A stretch of DNA of 31,145 nucleotides from Allomyces macrogynus ATCC 38327 (lineage: Eukaryota; Blastocladiomycota; Blastocladiomycetes; Blastocladiales; Blastocladiaceae): assembly GCA_000151295.1 (NCBI GenBank), contig GG745333.1, positions 1,353,850-1,384,994 of the forward strand, read 5' to 3'. Both the position numbers and the translations under genes were made by a program. Every line of letters begins with the position of its first letter. The first letter of the stretch is position 1. Shown piece after piece: positions 1-10,782 of the stretch. The notes beneath the pieces were generated by a model. That model saw only the letters and a program-made list of their open reading frames with translations. It had not been told where the DNA came from and ran no database searches.

Positions 1-1154
1 CCGGACCGCCCAGCCAGATGTAATCAGTGCCAATCTGGCCCCTTCGCAATACTTTGTCCTTAACCGAACAGGTGATTTTCCATTCCCCAATTTCCTGAAC
101 GTGTCCCTGTTAGGGTCCATTGACCGTAATCGCGTTCGCTGACCACGACCACCCTTGCCGCGAGCGGGACGGCCGTGAGGACCAGGAACATGTAAAACGG
201 CGCTTGCTCGGAAACGCTCGTGTACAGCGCGCCGCCCAGGGCGGGGCCCACCAGATACCCGAGGTTCAAGCATGCCATGACGACGCCCATAACCGTGCCC
301 AGTCGGTCCGCGGGGAACGCGTCGCTGGCCAGCGCGAGGCCGACGGTCCAGTTACCCGCAGCGGCAATGCCTTGGAGGCCGCGCACGAGGAGGAAGTGCC
401 AGTATTGCGTGCACACGAGGAAGAGCGCGGATGCGGCGCCGAGCGCGATGAGCGAGATGATCATGGGCCATTTGCGATCCCCGAGACGGTCGGAGAGGAA
501 TCCGAAGATGGGCGTGAAGAGGAGCAGGCCCGCGGCTAAGATCGACGGAAAATCAGCCTGAGTTTTGACGGATTGCCCCCTGGTCAGGACACGCGGAGAG
601 GCCGTACCGTAGGCACCCACGACAAGGCCCGTATGGCCCGAACTCAGGCCCAGCTTGTGCTGGATAATGTCAGGCAGGATGGGGATCACGGCCGCGTAAA
701 CGACCATATCTGTTGGCATGCATTTCGATCCGTCGGCAACACGATTGCGATGCGACGACAAAAATACGCGTCGTGATCAGCGCACTATCTTCCACATCAT
801 CATTTCCACATGCGCAAAAAATCTTGCGCCAAACATACCAACAAAAATCACGAGCGAGACGACGGTCGCGACCGCCCATGGGTGCGTGCGCGCGCGGTAC
901 GCCCAGGATCGGCGTCGGTCGGCCGCGACGGCGGCGGCAGATCGTGCACCCGCCGAGGATGGTGGGCGCGGACTTGCCGTGAACCGTGCCGCGGCGCCGT
1001 CGGTCGTGGGCGAAGCTCGCGGGAACAGAAGTGGATTCGATACGGCTGCTGCTGGGCCGACGGGCGGCGCTGGGCTCGCGCGGGCGGATGGTGATACTGG
1101 CGCAATCTCCGCCGCAGGCCCCTGAGCGGGATGCACGGTTAAGCTGGATGCCAT
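1..1154 (-). CDS. MFS transporter, VMAT/SLC18-like drug:proton antiporter type, partial (3' end outside the window)
   Basis: Proton-coupled exporter of the major facilitator superfamily, likely in the plasma or vacuolar membrane; the substrate cannot be told. The start is the ATG at 1154-1152, followed by about 85 residues rich in Ala, Pro and Ser. Exons are 1154-839, 709-608 and 535 to about 115; introns 838-710 (GTATGT) and 607-536 (GTACGG) restore the frame exactly. Splicing gives helix 1 as VIFVDMVVYAAVIPILP, the VMAT-type helix 1 motif. The loop 2-3 signature GFLSDRLGDRKWPM and the motif C-like LGYLVGPALGGALY are clear. About six helices are visible. A further intron probably starts near 114, and 41-1 may be part of the next exon (an open stretch reading LALITSGWAV), which is uncertain. 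The family call is firm; the subfamily is likely. Confidence 0.85.
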
Positions 1155-1822
1155 GGTTGGGCGCGATGATGATGATGATTGGGGTCGGATCGGGGCCGAG
1201 AATGGGCGCGAAGTCGACCGGAATCGGTGCGCGCGAGCTGGTGCCCGATCACTTGCCGCCGCTGGGGGAAGCTTGGGAAAAGGGACAGTTCGTTTGCCGA
1301 AGTGCAGTTTGGCACAACGAATCGCGCCACAGCCGGAAAAAGCAGCACGGGTCGCCCGTCAAGGTCGTGCCGCAGGATCAGAACTGAAGAGAAATGGGGA
1401 GAAGAATGAACGAAAACGACAGACGGCGGAGCGACGGGGAGGAACGGCTACTTGCCAATGGGATGGAACGCCAATTTGCAGGCAAAAAAAAATTTAACAA
1501 CGGCGATTCATTCGGGCGTCGAAGCGAACAAAAGTGGCGAAACTGGCGTGGATTTGCATTGTGTCACCAAGAGCATTTGGCATCTCGAGAACGGTCCCTT
1601 TCGGTGAGCGGGCGAACGACAGCAAACGACGAGCCCCGTTCTGGCACTGGCACACCACTCGCTATCGACCTTGCAAGCAACCAAGAAACGACAGATCAGA
1701 TGCACAAGCAACACAATTTCACGTTCTTAAATAGACTTGCTCTCCCCCAAAACCACGCTCTCTCCTCTCACCCGCTCCGCGTCCCAATCCGGCTCCGACC
1801 ACACTCGCACGCGGACCTTGGC
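1155..1822. other. Intergenic: promoter side of the MFS gene, downstream of NUP54
   Basis: Both flanking genes lie on the minus strand, so this stretch holds the MFS promoter and 5' leader (near 1155) and the NUP54 3' flank (near 1822). A short GAT repeat (five units, about 1163-1177) and an A-rich run (1485-1494) are present. The plus-strand reading frames here have no family resemblance and no intron signals. I see no RNA gene. Confidence 0.6.
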
Positions 1823-3302
1823 TCACTTGTGCCCAACATCCTTGTACATCCCCTCGCGCTCATGCTTGAGGTGTTTCGCCATGTGCTCCACATCCTGCTG
1901 ATCGGCCTTGAGCACCTCGACGACATGCCCGATCCCGCGTTGCTGTTCCGCGAGCACCCCCGCAAGCTGCTCCACATCGGCCACGATGGCCCCATTCGCC
2001 TCGCCCATAGCGACATCCCCCATACTCCCAACATCGCGCCAGAGCGCCTCGACTTTTGACTTGTACTGTCCCGGCTTGCGCAGGCGGCCCATGAGTTCCT
2101 CGAGCCGTCCGCGCAACTTGTCTTCGTCGAGCGACATGGGCACGCCAAGCGATCGCAACTGGTGAATCTGCTTCATGAGCACCAAGACGCGCGCCGCGAG
2201 TTCCTGGTGCTTGCGCTTGATTTCGGCGAGACGCAGCTTGTTGTCCACGTCGTGCCGCTGCTGCAGGCGGTCGCAGGTGATGGCGATTTCCTGGAGATGA
2301 AAGCGGTGCGGGGGGTCAGTGATGAGAACTCGCGAAACCCAGCGATGTTACGCGGTGGGGTGGAGAATGGGTGGAGACGTACGCCGAGCCGGAACTTCAT
2401 CTTTTCCAAGTACTCAGTCTGCTGATTGACGCGCTTTTGCAAGTCACCAAACCCGACGGCGAGTGCCGGCACCAAACTAGAATCCAACACGTTGACGATT
2501 AGTTTCGAGAAACAGTGCAACTGTTCACAAAGTTTGCACGTACCACGTCGGATCCGGGTTATTCTTGACCGCGTGTTCCCAGAGCTTCTCGTCGTCGCGC
2601 TCGCCGCGCACGTACTGCTTGACCTCGCTCGGGTGCACCAGGTTGTAGAAATAATGCTTGAACTGGCAGTTGGGCGAGTTCGGGTCCCAGGCATCGCGTA
2701 TGCTCGCGACCGTGCTCTCGGGCGTCGCGGGGATCGTCTGCTGCGGGTCTACACGGACGAGTCAGAACCAGTTTTGCAACACAGGCCAAGCGGCAGTGTG
2801 CGTACAGTTGGGCGTCACAAGCAACGGCGCCGGCTGCTGCTGCTGCTGCGCGGTCGCGCCAAACGCCGTCGCGCCAAACGCGCCACCGCCGAAACCGCCG
2901 AGGGATGGCGCGGTCGATGCGCCAAGACCCGTGCCGAACCCGCCGAATGCCGAAGGTGCGGCGGCAGTGGTCGTTGCGGGCTTGCCGAAGCTGCCAAACG
3001 CGCCCAGTGCAGGCGCTGGTGGCGCTGCCGGTGGGGCCGCGCCGAACAAACCCGTGGTCGCGGGCGCGGCCGAGGCGGCGGGGGCGGCGGGGGTGCCGAA
3101 GGCAAACGCAGTCGGAGCAGCGGCAGCGGGGGCAGCAGACGCGGCGGGGGTCGTCGTGCTGAACCCGCTGAACCCGGATGGTGCGCCCGTCGTCGAGGCG
3201 CCAAACGACAAGGCTACGTGACGTGGTCAGGGCGCGTTAGGACGAGCGGGCGTGGTGGAGATCGTGCGTGTGCGTGCACAAAGGCGGTTACTGACCGGAC
3301 AT
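1823..3302 (-). CDS. NUP54: Nucleoporin Nup54/Nup57 (FG-repeat subunit of the central channel Nsp1/Nup62 complex)
   Basis: Subunit of the central transport channel of the nuclear pore, where its family forms a coiled-coil trimer with Nup62/Nsp1 and Nup58/Nup49. Five exons: 3302-3296, 3213-2806, 2748-2544, 2476-2383 and 2290-1823, giving 393 residues and ending in TGA. The first exon is only 7 nt (ATGTCCG); I chose it because the next exon opens after a stop and an acceptor, has no ATG, and joins in frame. Residues 4-135 are an FG domain rich in Ala, Pro and Gly with one GLFG and several SFG, AFG and GFG units, closed by a Gln run. Then come the Nup54 core motifs DPNSPNCQFKHYFYN, NNPDPTCLVPALAVGFGDL and LQKRVNQQTEYLEKMKFRLG, followed by a C-terminal coiled coil with GVPMSLDEDKLRGRLEEL. 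It is shorter than animal Nup54 or yeast Nup57 (about 500-540). Confidence 0.93.
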
Positions 3303-4042
3303 TGCTCGTCGGCGCGGCGTCTTGGTGGTCAAGGTGGAATCGGCGGAAATGGCGCCTGGATTGCGGCCGGGGTCGCAGACGCGGTCGGCCTGCGGGGGGA
3401 GATGGGTGGCCGCTACCGGGTGCGGCAAGCTAGACGCCGTCGGGTCGCAAAACTCGTCGTCGAGGACGGTCGGCCGCGCGCGGTGCTGTCGTTGCTGAAG
3501 GAGCGAAGCGGCCGAAGATCAGGACGGGCTGTGCACATGATGGGCGTGCCACTTCTATCCAAATGAGCAGGGATCGTTTATTACATTCGCGTCCATGCCG
3601 TCGTTGCCGACCTCGCCAGCGGACGCGATCCGACCACCAAACCCCAATCCCCGTCCTTCCAGGCCTGTCGTGCACCCGTCTCCACGCAAATGCTCCAGCA
3701 TCCCTGCCATCCACGGTGGTCTGCCGTGTTTCATGGGCCGACGAAGTGTTGATCAGCGATGAACGGCGCCGGATTGGTTTCGATCTGGTCGGCTCGATTT
3801 GCCCGCGAGTCTCGCCGCGCGCATTCGACCTGATGCCCGCCACCAACCATGGGTCGAGCGCCATTTGTCCGTGGCGAACGCGGACGGCACGCGACGATGG
3901 CATTGGCTTTGCCCGCGCCCAGTCGCGGTATAAAAGGAGCCCACACCCGCGCGTTGCCCCGCGCGATTCAATGCGCGCGACTTTTGCGTGCACTCTCCGG
4001 CGCTCGTACTACTCTCTGCTGCCGACCCGCCGAACCAGCACC
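3303..4042. promoter_or_regulatory. Divergent intergenic region between NUP54 and the FAD oxidoreductase
   Basis: The two genes are transcribed away from each other, so this 740-bp stretch should carry both promoters. A clear TATA box lies on the oxidoreductase side. The long reading frames on both strands are GC-driven and show no domain, low-complexity coding pattern or splice structure that I recognise. Confidence 0.6.
3929..3935 (+). promoter_or_regulatory. TATA box upstream of the FAD oxidoreductase gene
   Basis: TATAAAA in the context GCGGTATAAAAGGAGC, 108 bp upstream of the ATG at 4043. It is the best TATA consensus in the window and has the right orientation and distance for a short 5' leader. 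Confidence 0.6.
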
Positions 4043-5540
4043 ATGGCCGTCCCGAGCCCCAACCCAGTCCCGTCCTTTTGGTTCCCCGAAGAGCACCCAC
4101 TCAAGAACTTCCGGTCGACGCCTGACCTGCCGCGCGACGCCGATGTCGCGATTATTGGGTCCGGCATTACCGGCGCGTCGGCGCTCTACCATTTGACGAC
4201 CATGGCGCCGCACCTGCGCGTTGTGATGCTTGACGTACGCACCTCGCCCGCTCGTATCCATCACCCAGCCCGACCGCAACGCTGACCGCTTCCGCATATG
4301 CAGGCGCGCGACGTATGCGAAGGCGCAACCGGCCGTAACGCTGGTATCGCAGCCCCCGCGGGGGCCGAAGATTTCACGGACCGCGTGGCCAAGTTTGGGC
4401 TCGATGGCGCGCTCGAGACGGTGCGGTTTGAGCGCGCCACGGTCAAGGCCATGCTGCAACTCGTCGACGACATGGGGTTGCGCGCGCACGTGCAGGTGCG
4501 CAAGGGTGGGGTCATTTCGTTGGCCGAGAACGAGCAGGAGTTTCAGGCGTTGCAGCGCGATCTTGGGCTGTACATGCAAAAGGCTTCGCATTTGGAGAGT
4601 GACGAAGAGGTGCGCGTTGTGCGGCCGCCGCAGTTGCAGCAGGTACGGAATTCTTGGCTTCAAGACGATGTGGGCATTGCGAGAGCACACGCTGACGATC
4701 TGGAACTGTCAACAGGAGTTCAAGTGCTCCGACAAATTTGTCGGCGGCGTCTTCACGTCGGCGGGTTACATGATGTGGCCGTTCCGGCTCGTCGTCGCGC
4801 TCGTGCAGCACTGTCTTGCGACCAATCCCATGAACACCAACCTGCAATCGCGCACGCTAGTCCACCAAGTCCAGCGTCGGTCGGACCTGCGGTACGACGT
4901 GCGCACCGACCGCGGCACGCTGACAGCGCAATACGTGATCCACGCGACCAACGCCTACGTCGGCCACCTCGTCCCGTCGCTCGCGCGGCACGTGACGCCC
5001 GTCCGTGGGCAAATGGTCGCGGGCAAAGTGCGCGGCGCCCCGCAGGGCGTAACCTGGCCAATGGCCGCAGTTTTCAATGCCGGACTCGAGTACATGCAGC
5101 AGCGCGACGACGGGACCGTGTTGTTGGGCGGTGGGCGCGAGTTTGCGACCGACATGCCCAAGATGGAGGTCGGGCAGCCGGATGACGCGAGCATGAACCC
5201 GAAGGTCACGGCCGGGTTGCAGCATATTTTCCGCACGCGGTTCGAGAACGGGGACAAGTTTGAGACGAGCTTGGTGTATGGCGGGATCATGGCGTTCACG
5301 GCGACCGGGTCGCCGATTGTGGGGCGGCTGCACAAGGCGGGGGCCAAAGCGCCGGTGCCGAACCAGTTTGTGGCGGTGGGGTACACGGGGCACGGGATGC
5401 CGCGCGGGTTCCTGTGTGCCAAGAATGTCGTGCTAGCGTTACTTGGGCGTGAAGAGGAGATGGATGTGGCGGTCAAGACGGCGTACAAGGTGCCGAGCGA
5501 CGCGGTGGAGCCGGTCGTGACGGGGGCGAGCAAGCTGTAA
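4043..5540 (+). CDS. FAD-dependent oxidoreductase, DAO family
   Basis: Flavoenzyme of the D-amino-acid oxidase/glycine oxidase/gamma-glutamylputrescine oxidase superfamily, oxidising a C-N bond of an amino acid or amine; the exact substrate is unknown. Exons 4043-4234, 4304-4642 and 4716-5540 give 451 residues, ending TAA. The start is ATG in the context AGCACCATGG. The Rossmann dinucleotide motif is VAIIGSGITGASALYHL (residues about 36-52). Splicing across the first intron joins VVMLD to ARDVCEGATGRNAG, the conserved segment following the second strand in this family. The region VTPVRGQMVAGKV and the C-terminal FAD-contacting stretch FVAVGYTGHGMPRGF are also typical. There is no signal peptide or peroxisomal C-terminal tripeptide (it ends in SKL preceded by GA, so the last three residues are S-K-L; see the finding on peroxisomal targeting). 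The family is certain; the substrate is not assignable from sequence. Confidence 0.9.
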
Positions 5541-5961
5541 ATTTCTGTAGATGCTACTCATGGAGCACAGTGTTTGCTGTTCTGCGCTGATCCTGAGCGT
5601 GATGTCGACGAATCGCGATGCGAGAGCGTTGGAAGGGTCAGAGAGGGCCAGGTTGTTCATAAACGCACGTGCTGCTTGTGGTGCCATGGTCGGTCGCGTC
5701 TGCCGCTTGTTTTCCTGATCAGCCGCGTGTGTGGCGAACCGCTCAACCCGACCGGCGGCGGCACACCAACGCCATCGAGGTCGTCGACGACGTTGACGCC
5801 CTCCAACTGCCACCGACACACCACCCAGACCACTCGCATTGGGAGCAAGAACCACGAGAAGCACCAGCAGCCGACCCCGCGGTCCCACGCCTGGATCGAC
5901 CCGACCAGCAGCTGCTCAGCGACAACGTCAAGGTTAACCGGCAACACCAGCAACGGCCACC
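5541..5961. other. Intergenic between the FAD oxidoreductase and RICTOR
   Basis: Holds the 3' flank of the oxidoreductase and the promoter and leader of Rictor, both on the plus strand. The sequence is richer in AC/CA towards 5960, typical of a leader ending in GGCCACCATGA. I see no TATA box, RNA gene or further coding exon. Confidence 0.55.
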
Positions 5962-8900
5962 ATGAACGCCATCAAGCCGGCGCGGTCCGGCGAAGGCGGC
6001 GAGTCGGCCAGCCATATCGAGCAGGCCGTATGTGATGAGCTCGACACCAGCACCGTGCCATGATCCCGCAAGCAAACAGCTCATCGTCGCGATCACAACA
6101 CATGCCCGCAGATTGCTGAAATCAACCGGCAGCTGCTCATCGAGACCAAGATCAAGATTGGCGCTGAGACCATGCTCGCCGTCGCCGAAAAGACATCCAA
6201 GGGCACGACCGTCCCGCGCATCGACGTGCTGCAGCAACTCGAGCAGACCAACAAGAAGATTGACGCGCTCAATCAACAGCTGCAGCAGTACGAGGCCAAG
6301 AAACCGGGTCGAGAGCAAGATAAACGAGGTGCGTAAGGGCGGACTTTAAGTGTGCACGCCCACCGCTCTCACCCATGCTGATCCGTGGCGTCTGTTTGGC
6401 AGCCAAGGGCCGCGAACGTTCGGGGTCGACGCCGAGCGAGCCGCAGGCCGTGCTGGGCAAGTCCTTGAAACGGATTGCGAGTTTGAACATGCTCTCGAGC
6501 GGCAAGCTCGCCGACACCACGGCCGGGGCCGATTCCAGCAGGTCGAGCATGAACCAGCTGCGCGAGCGACGAAGTGAGGGGAACATCATCAACAACGGTA
6601 CGTTTATTCGTATCCGTAGGTGGGCCGCACGGTTTTGATTCACTTGGATCCTGTCACAATAGACCCGCCCTTCTCGATCCACACGATTCTCGCTGGCCTG
6701 CAAAACCGGTCCCTGACCGAAGAGGCGCAGCTGAGCGGGCTCGACGACCTCGTCTACCTGATCAAGTCCTCGCCGAGCTTGACGCGCACCGTGCCCGTCG
6801 ACATTCAGATTTTGAGGTGCGGTCGTCTGTGTCTCTCTCTCGCCAGCTGCGCTCGTCAGGCGACCGCGGCAACCGTGTGGAGCGGTCTCCCCAGTTCTGG
6901 ATTCAATTCCTGCGTTCCACCATTGATGTCCCCTTGCCAATGACAGCGTCATGCGCTACCTGCAGGATGTCACGAAACCGCTGCGCGCAGCCGCGTATCG
7001 CTGCCTGCGGTACCTGAGCCGAGACGTCGAGGCCGTCGAGATCATGGTCAAGTACCATGTCGAGCTCTACATTCAGCGGTGCGCACTCTCTTCGCACTTT
7101 CCGCCCTTTTTGCCCATCTTCGCATCGTGCTCATGCTTCTCCACCTGGCTAGCACCTTGACCAAGGAAACCAAAAAACTAGTCGAAAAGGAGCAATGCCT
7201 TCGACTCGTACGCACTTGGATCGAGCTGCCGCACTCGGCGGGTCGGATCCCGCTGAGTATCGTGCGCATGATCATTGCTCTCGCCGACCACGCTGACGAC
7301 AAGTTTCGGCTCGTTGCGATCGAAACGCTTGCGGAAATGGCACTCTCGCCGCACTTGCCCACAGTCGCGCAGTGCGGCGGCGTCCGGTCGCTGTGCATGG
7401 GTCTGCTCGATTGCCCGCGCGATATGACCGAGTACCTCGCAATGACGCTGCTCGCCCTCGTCGACCGGCCCGAGTTTCGGTGCTATGTGCGCCCAGGGGT
7501 GGATATTGAGGTGCGTCGCGGTGACGTTTCGGTCGTGCTCGCGCTGCGTCGTTCGTGAACTGACGTCCTGGTGACGGGTAGGCGGTCGTGTCCGTTTTTT
7601 CCGACGCGTATAGCCGCGGCAACTTGTTTGAGGAAAAACTCGCTGCTGCCGCGCGCGCGCTCGCGGCGCTGCTTCACCACTGGCCGGGCATCTTGTACCT
7701 GTGCCAAGACGGCAGCCGTGTGGTTCGTGCGATCGTTGACTCGCTGCGGCTCTCGTACGACGACATCAGGGTTCGTCTTTTTTGCTTGTCTCGTCGCCAA
7801 TGCGGGAACCGGATCTCTTATCTTTTGATAACCCCACAGCTCGCTGTCCTGAACCTCCTGCAAGGCCTCTTCCACGTCTACTCGCCGAGCCCCGACTCGT
7901 CGCATCCGGACCGGCTCGACCTCGTCGGTCACGCAACCGCGTTCGTCCTGCTCATTTTCGTACAAGCCGGTCTGCTCGAATCGTTGATCGACCTGATTGG
8001 CCAATCGCCGAGCCAGGCCATCATGACCACGGCGACCGCGCTCATTGGCCACCTGATCGAGCTGTGCAACCAGCTACTGCCCGAACACGTTGCCGTGGCC
8101 GTACAGTCGCTACCCGGGCTGTTCGATCTCGCGTCGCGGTTCCGCCAACGCGAACAGATCCGACACCGCGCGATCGCCGCGCTCGCGCACATTGACGAGT
8201 CGACGACGGGCGTCGCGCTGGCCCCACCGTCCTCGCCCACGACCGCGGAGACGGATACTGGTACGACCCCGTTACGCGTTCCCGCGGGCGCCGCGGCCGC
8301 GCGCGCCGACCAGGTCAAGGCCCTGATCGGGTTGGCCATGGACGACGCACAAGTGCGTGCCCTTTTACACGAATCCGGCGTGTTGGGCGCCAAGGCGCGC
8401 GAGTATACGAAGTGGTCGTGGCCACTGCTCGTGGAATTATTCCAGGGCCCACTCATGATCCCGCGGCGGATCGACGAGGTGCTGCGCACGACCAAGTTTT
8501 TCAAGCGCATGTGCAGTTTCTACTTGCCGTCGAAGCGGCTGTTTTGCGACTTGCCCATGTCGAAGAGCAACGCGATTTATATCAAGGTCGGAACATTGAT
8601 TATGACGAGTTTGTTGTCGTCGTCCGACGGCGTGAATTACTTGAAGGAGCACCGGCTCCTGCATGAACTTGCGGGCGCGCTGACGAGTTTGGATCCGGTG
8701 CGTGGAGCGGGTTGCATCAGCGTGTTGGTCTGCTCACGGTTCACGCACGACGCGGACTAGAATCGCGGCGTACCCGACTGGCAACAGATCCTGACGGCGG
8801 CGCGGCTCGAGCGCACCTTGACGCTCGGTTACTTTACGATTCTCGGGTCCATGACCAAGTCGGATGCGGGCGTGTTGCTCTTGAACCAGTTCCGCTTCTT

Positions 8901-10782
8901 CTCGCTGTTCTACCACTTGAGCGAACTCATCGACCGGCCCGACATCATGCGCATTCTGATCGTTTCGCTCGATTACGCAAAGTGCGCATTTCTCACTCTC
9001 CAATCCGCTTTTAGTTTTCCGAGAACGACCCAACTGACCTCCGCCTCCCTTCCCCCAGAGACGGCCACTGCCGCACCCTCCTATCCAAATTCCTCTCGTG
9101 CGCCGTCGAAGAAGTGCGGCTCTTCGCGACGCACCACCTACGCTCGCTCCTCAAGCAGCACCCGTCGGGCACGCCGACCGACCTCGAATGGCTGCTACGC
9201 TTGCTCTCGCACCAGCTCTACGACCCGGCCGAAGGCGTCTACCGCGCGGCCGTGACGATTTTCGACGAGGCGTGCCACCGCGAAGTCGCCAAGCAAATTC
9301 TCGTCGACTTGCAGCCGACGCTCGAGCATTTGGGCGATGCCGCGCAACCGCTGTTGATGAGGGTGCTCTCGACGTCGCCGGGGTTCAGGTACCTGCGGTT
9401 GATTGGGTACATTGAGCGCGAGTACGAGAGGTGGTGCACGGTGCGGATTGCGCTGGATTGGAAGGATTCAAGGAGGAGACGATGATTGACCTGCGAGCAA
9501 TGAATTACGTAGGAGGCATGCGTGCAGTACGTGGAAAAGATGGAGCTCACGCTGTTCCGGCGGTTCGCCAAGTCGCTGCGGTCGACGTCGCCGTTTGAGC
9601 GCGGACGGTACGAGGACTTATTGTTCCTGGGCGACGACAGGTACGCTCCCTCTCTCTCTCTCTCCCTCCACGCTCAACTTTCGCGTCCCTTCAAGTCACT
9701 CACTTGCGTACTTTCCGTAGCGACGACGGCTGGACCATTGCGCACTTCTTTGGCGAGCTCGCCAAGACGCCCGAAGGCTGCCAACTGATCCGCGACCGCG
9801 GCCATTTCGCCGAAGCCTGTCGGCAACTGCAGGCCTGGGACGATAAGGCCGCCGACGTCTTGCAGCTCAAGGCCTACATGTGGCTGATTGGCCACGTCGG
9901 CAGTTCCAAGACAGGTGTCGCGTTCATCGACCAGTGCGACGTGCTCATCGACTTGTCGGATATTGCGTGTGAGGCCGACACGCTCAGTTTACGCGGCACG
10001 GCGTTCCATGTGTTGGGCCTAATTGCCAAGACACCGAAAGGGCGCGGCTTGTTGTACGATCACGGGTGGGAGTGTGATGGCGAGCATGGGTTTTGCGTGC
10101 CTGCGGAACTGGCCGATATGACCAAGGTACGCTGCGCGATCGTTTCGGTTTGTGTGGTGGCACAGTGATTGACGCTGGGACCGACGAATGTAGATTGCGC
10201 CGTGGAAGTACAAGGGGTCGCACCCGCTCGAGCACCTCGACCTCGCGTCGGTCGTGGATGTATCGGCGCTCGACGCAGTCGCGCGCGAAATTCTCGAGCA
10301 CGTGGCCAACTTGAGCAACCACATTTTGCTCAACGGGTCGCTCAAGACGCTCGCACGGTACGTGACGGCTCGTCGTTCTGCCTCGTTCTCGATGTTCACA
10401 CGCCACACGACTCACAGTCTCTCCCCTCCCCTACTCCACCGAATCAAGACTGCGCACACAGCACCCTGCCTACTTCCAATCATTCGAGCTCTACCAATAC
10501 GTCGGCCGCCTCTTATCCGCCTTCAACTTCCGGTACTCGTCCCGCAAGTTCATTCAAGATTTATTCGACCGCGTCGAGTATCGCGCGACCAGTTCGCACC
10601 GCCGCGCGCTCGTCCCGCCGCCGCCACCGCCTACCGCCGCCACGCCCACCACGGCCACGCGGCCGGTCCCGCGCCGCGTGCCCGTCCCCGCAGCCCCCTC
10701 GACGGCAACAACGGTCGCCGCGACGGAACCGAGTCCGGCGACATTGACGCCGCAGGCGGTCGTGCGCGGGTTCATGTTATAG
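5962..10782 (+). CDS. RICTOR: Rictor / Tsc11 / Ste20(pombe)-type TORC2 scaffold
   Basis: Defining subunit of TOR complex 2, which phosphorylates AGC kinases to control actin, membrane tension and survival. Fourteen exons: 5962-6027, 6112-6328, 6403-6597, 6663-6816, 6947-7078, 7153-7510, 7582-7770, 7840-8697, 8761-8981, 9059-9440, 9513-9640, 9721-10126, 10194-10357, 10449-10782; the sum is 3804 nt (1267 aa), ending TAG. The start has a strong context (GCCACCATGA). Residues about 20-90 form an HR1-like antiparallel coil as in fungal Rictors. Residues about 160-720 are the armadillo-like N-terminal domain (SVMRYLQDVTKPLRAAAYR; FFKRMCSFYLPSKRLF). Conserved blocks follow: LTLGYFTILGSMTKSDAG, GHCRTLLSKFLS, HFFGELAKTPEGCQLI, GSSKTG and LRGTAFHVLGLIAKTPKG, then WKYKGS and a helical block with HPAYF. 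The 9513 acceptor could instead be 9527. The length is close to fission yeast Ste20. Confidence 0.94.

Noticed and set aside
2426..3433. 335-codon plus-strand frame opposite NUP54
   Set aside because: Arg/Gly-rich antisense shadow of the FG-repeat exon; it crosses real introns of NUP54 and has no family match.
3430..3993. 187-codon minus-strand frame in the NUP54/oxidoreductase gap
   Set aside because: It covers the TATA box region and has random-looking composition with no splice or domain support.
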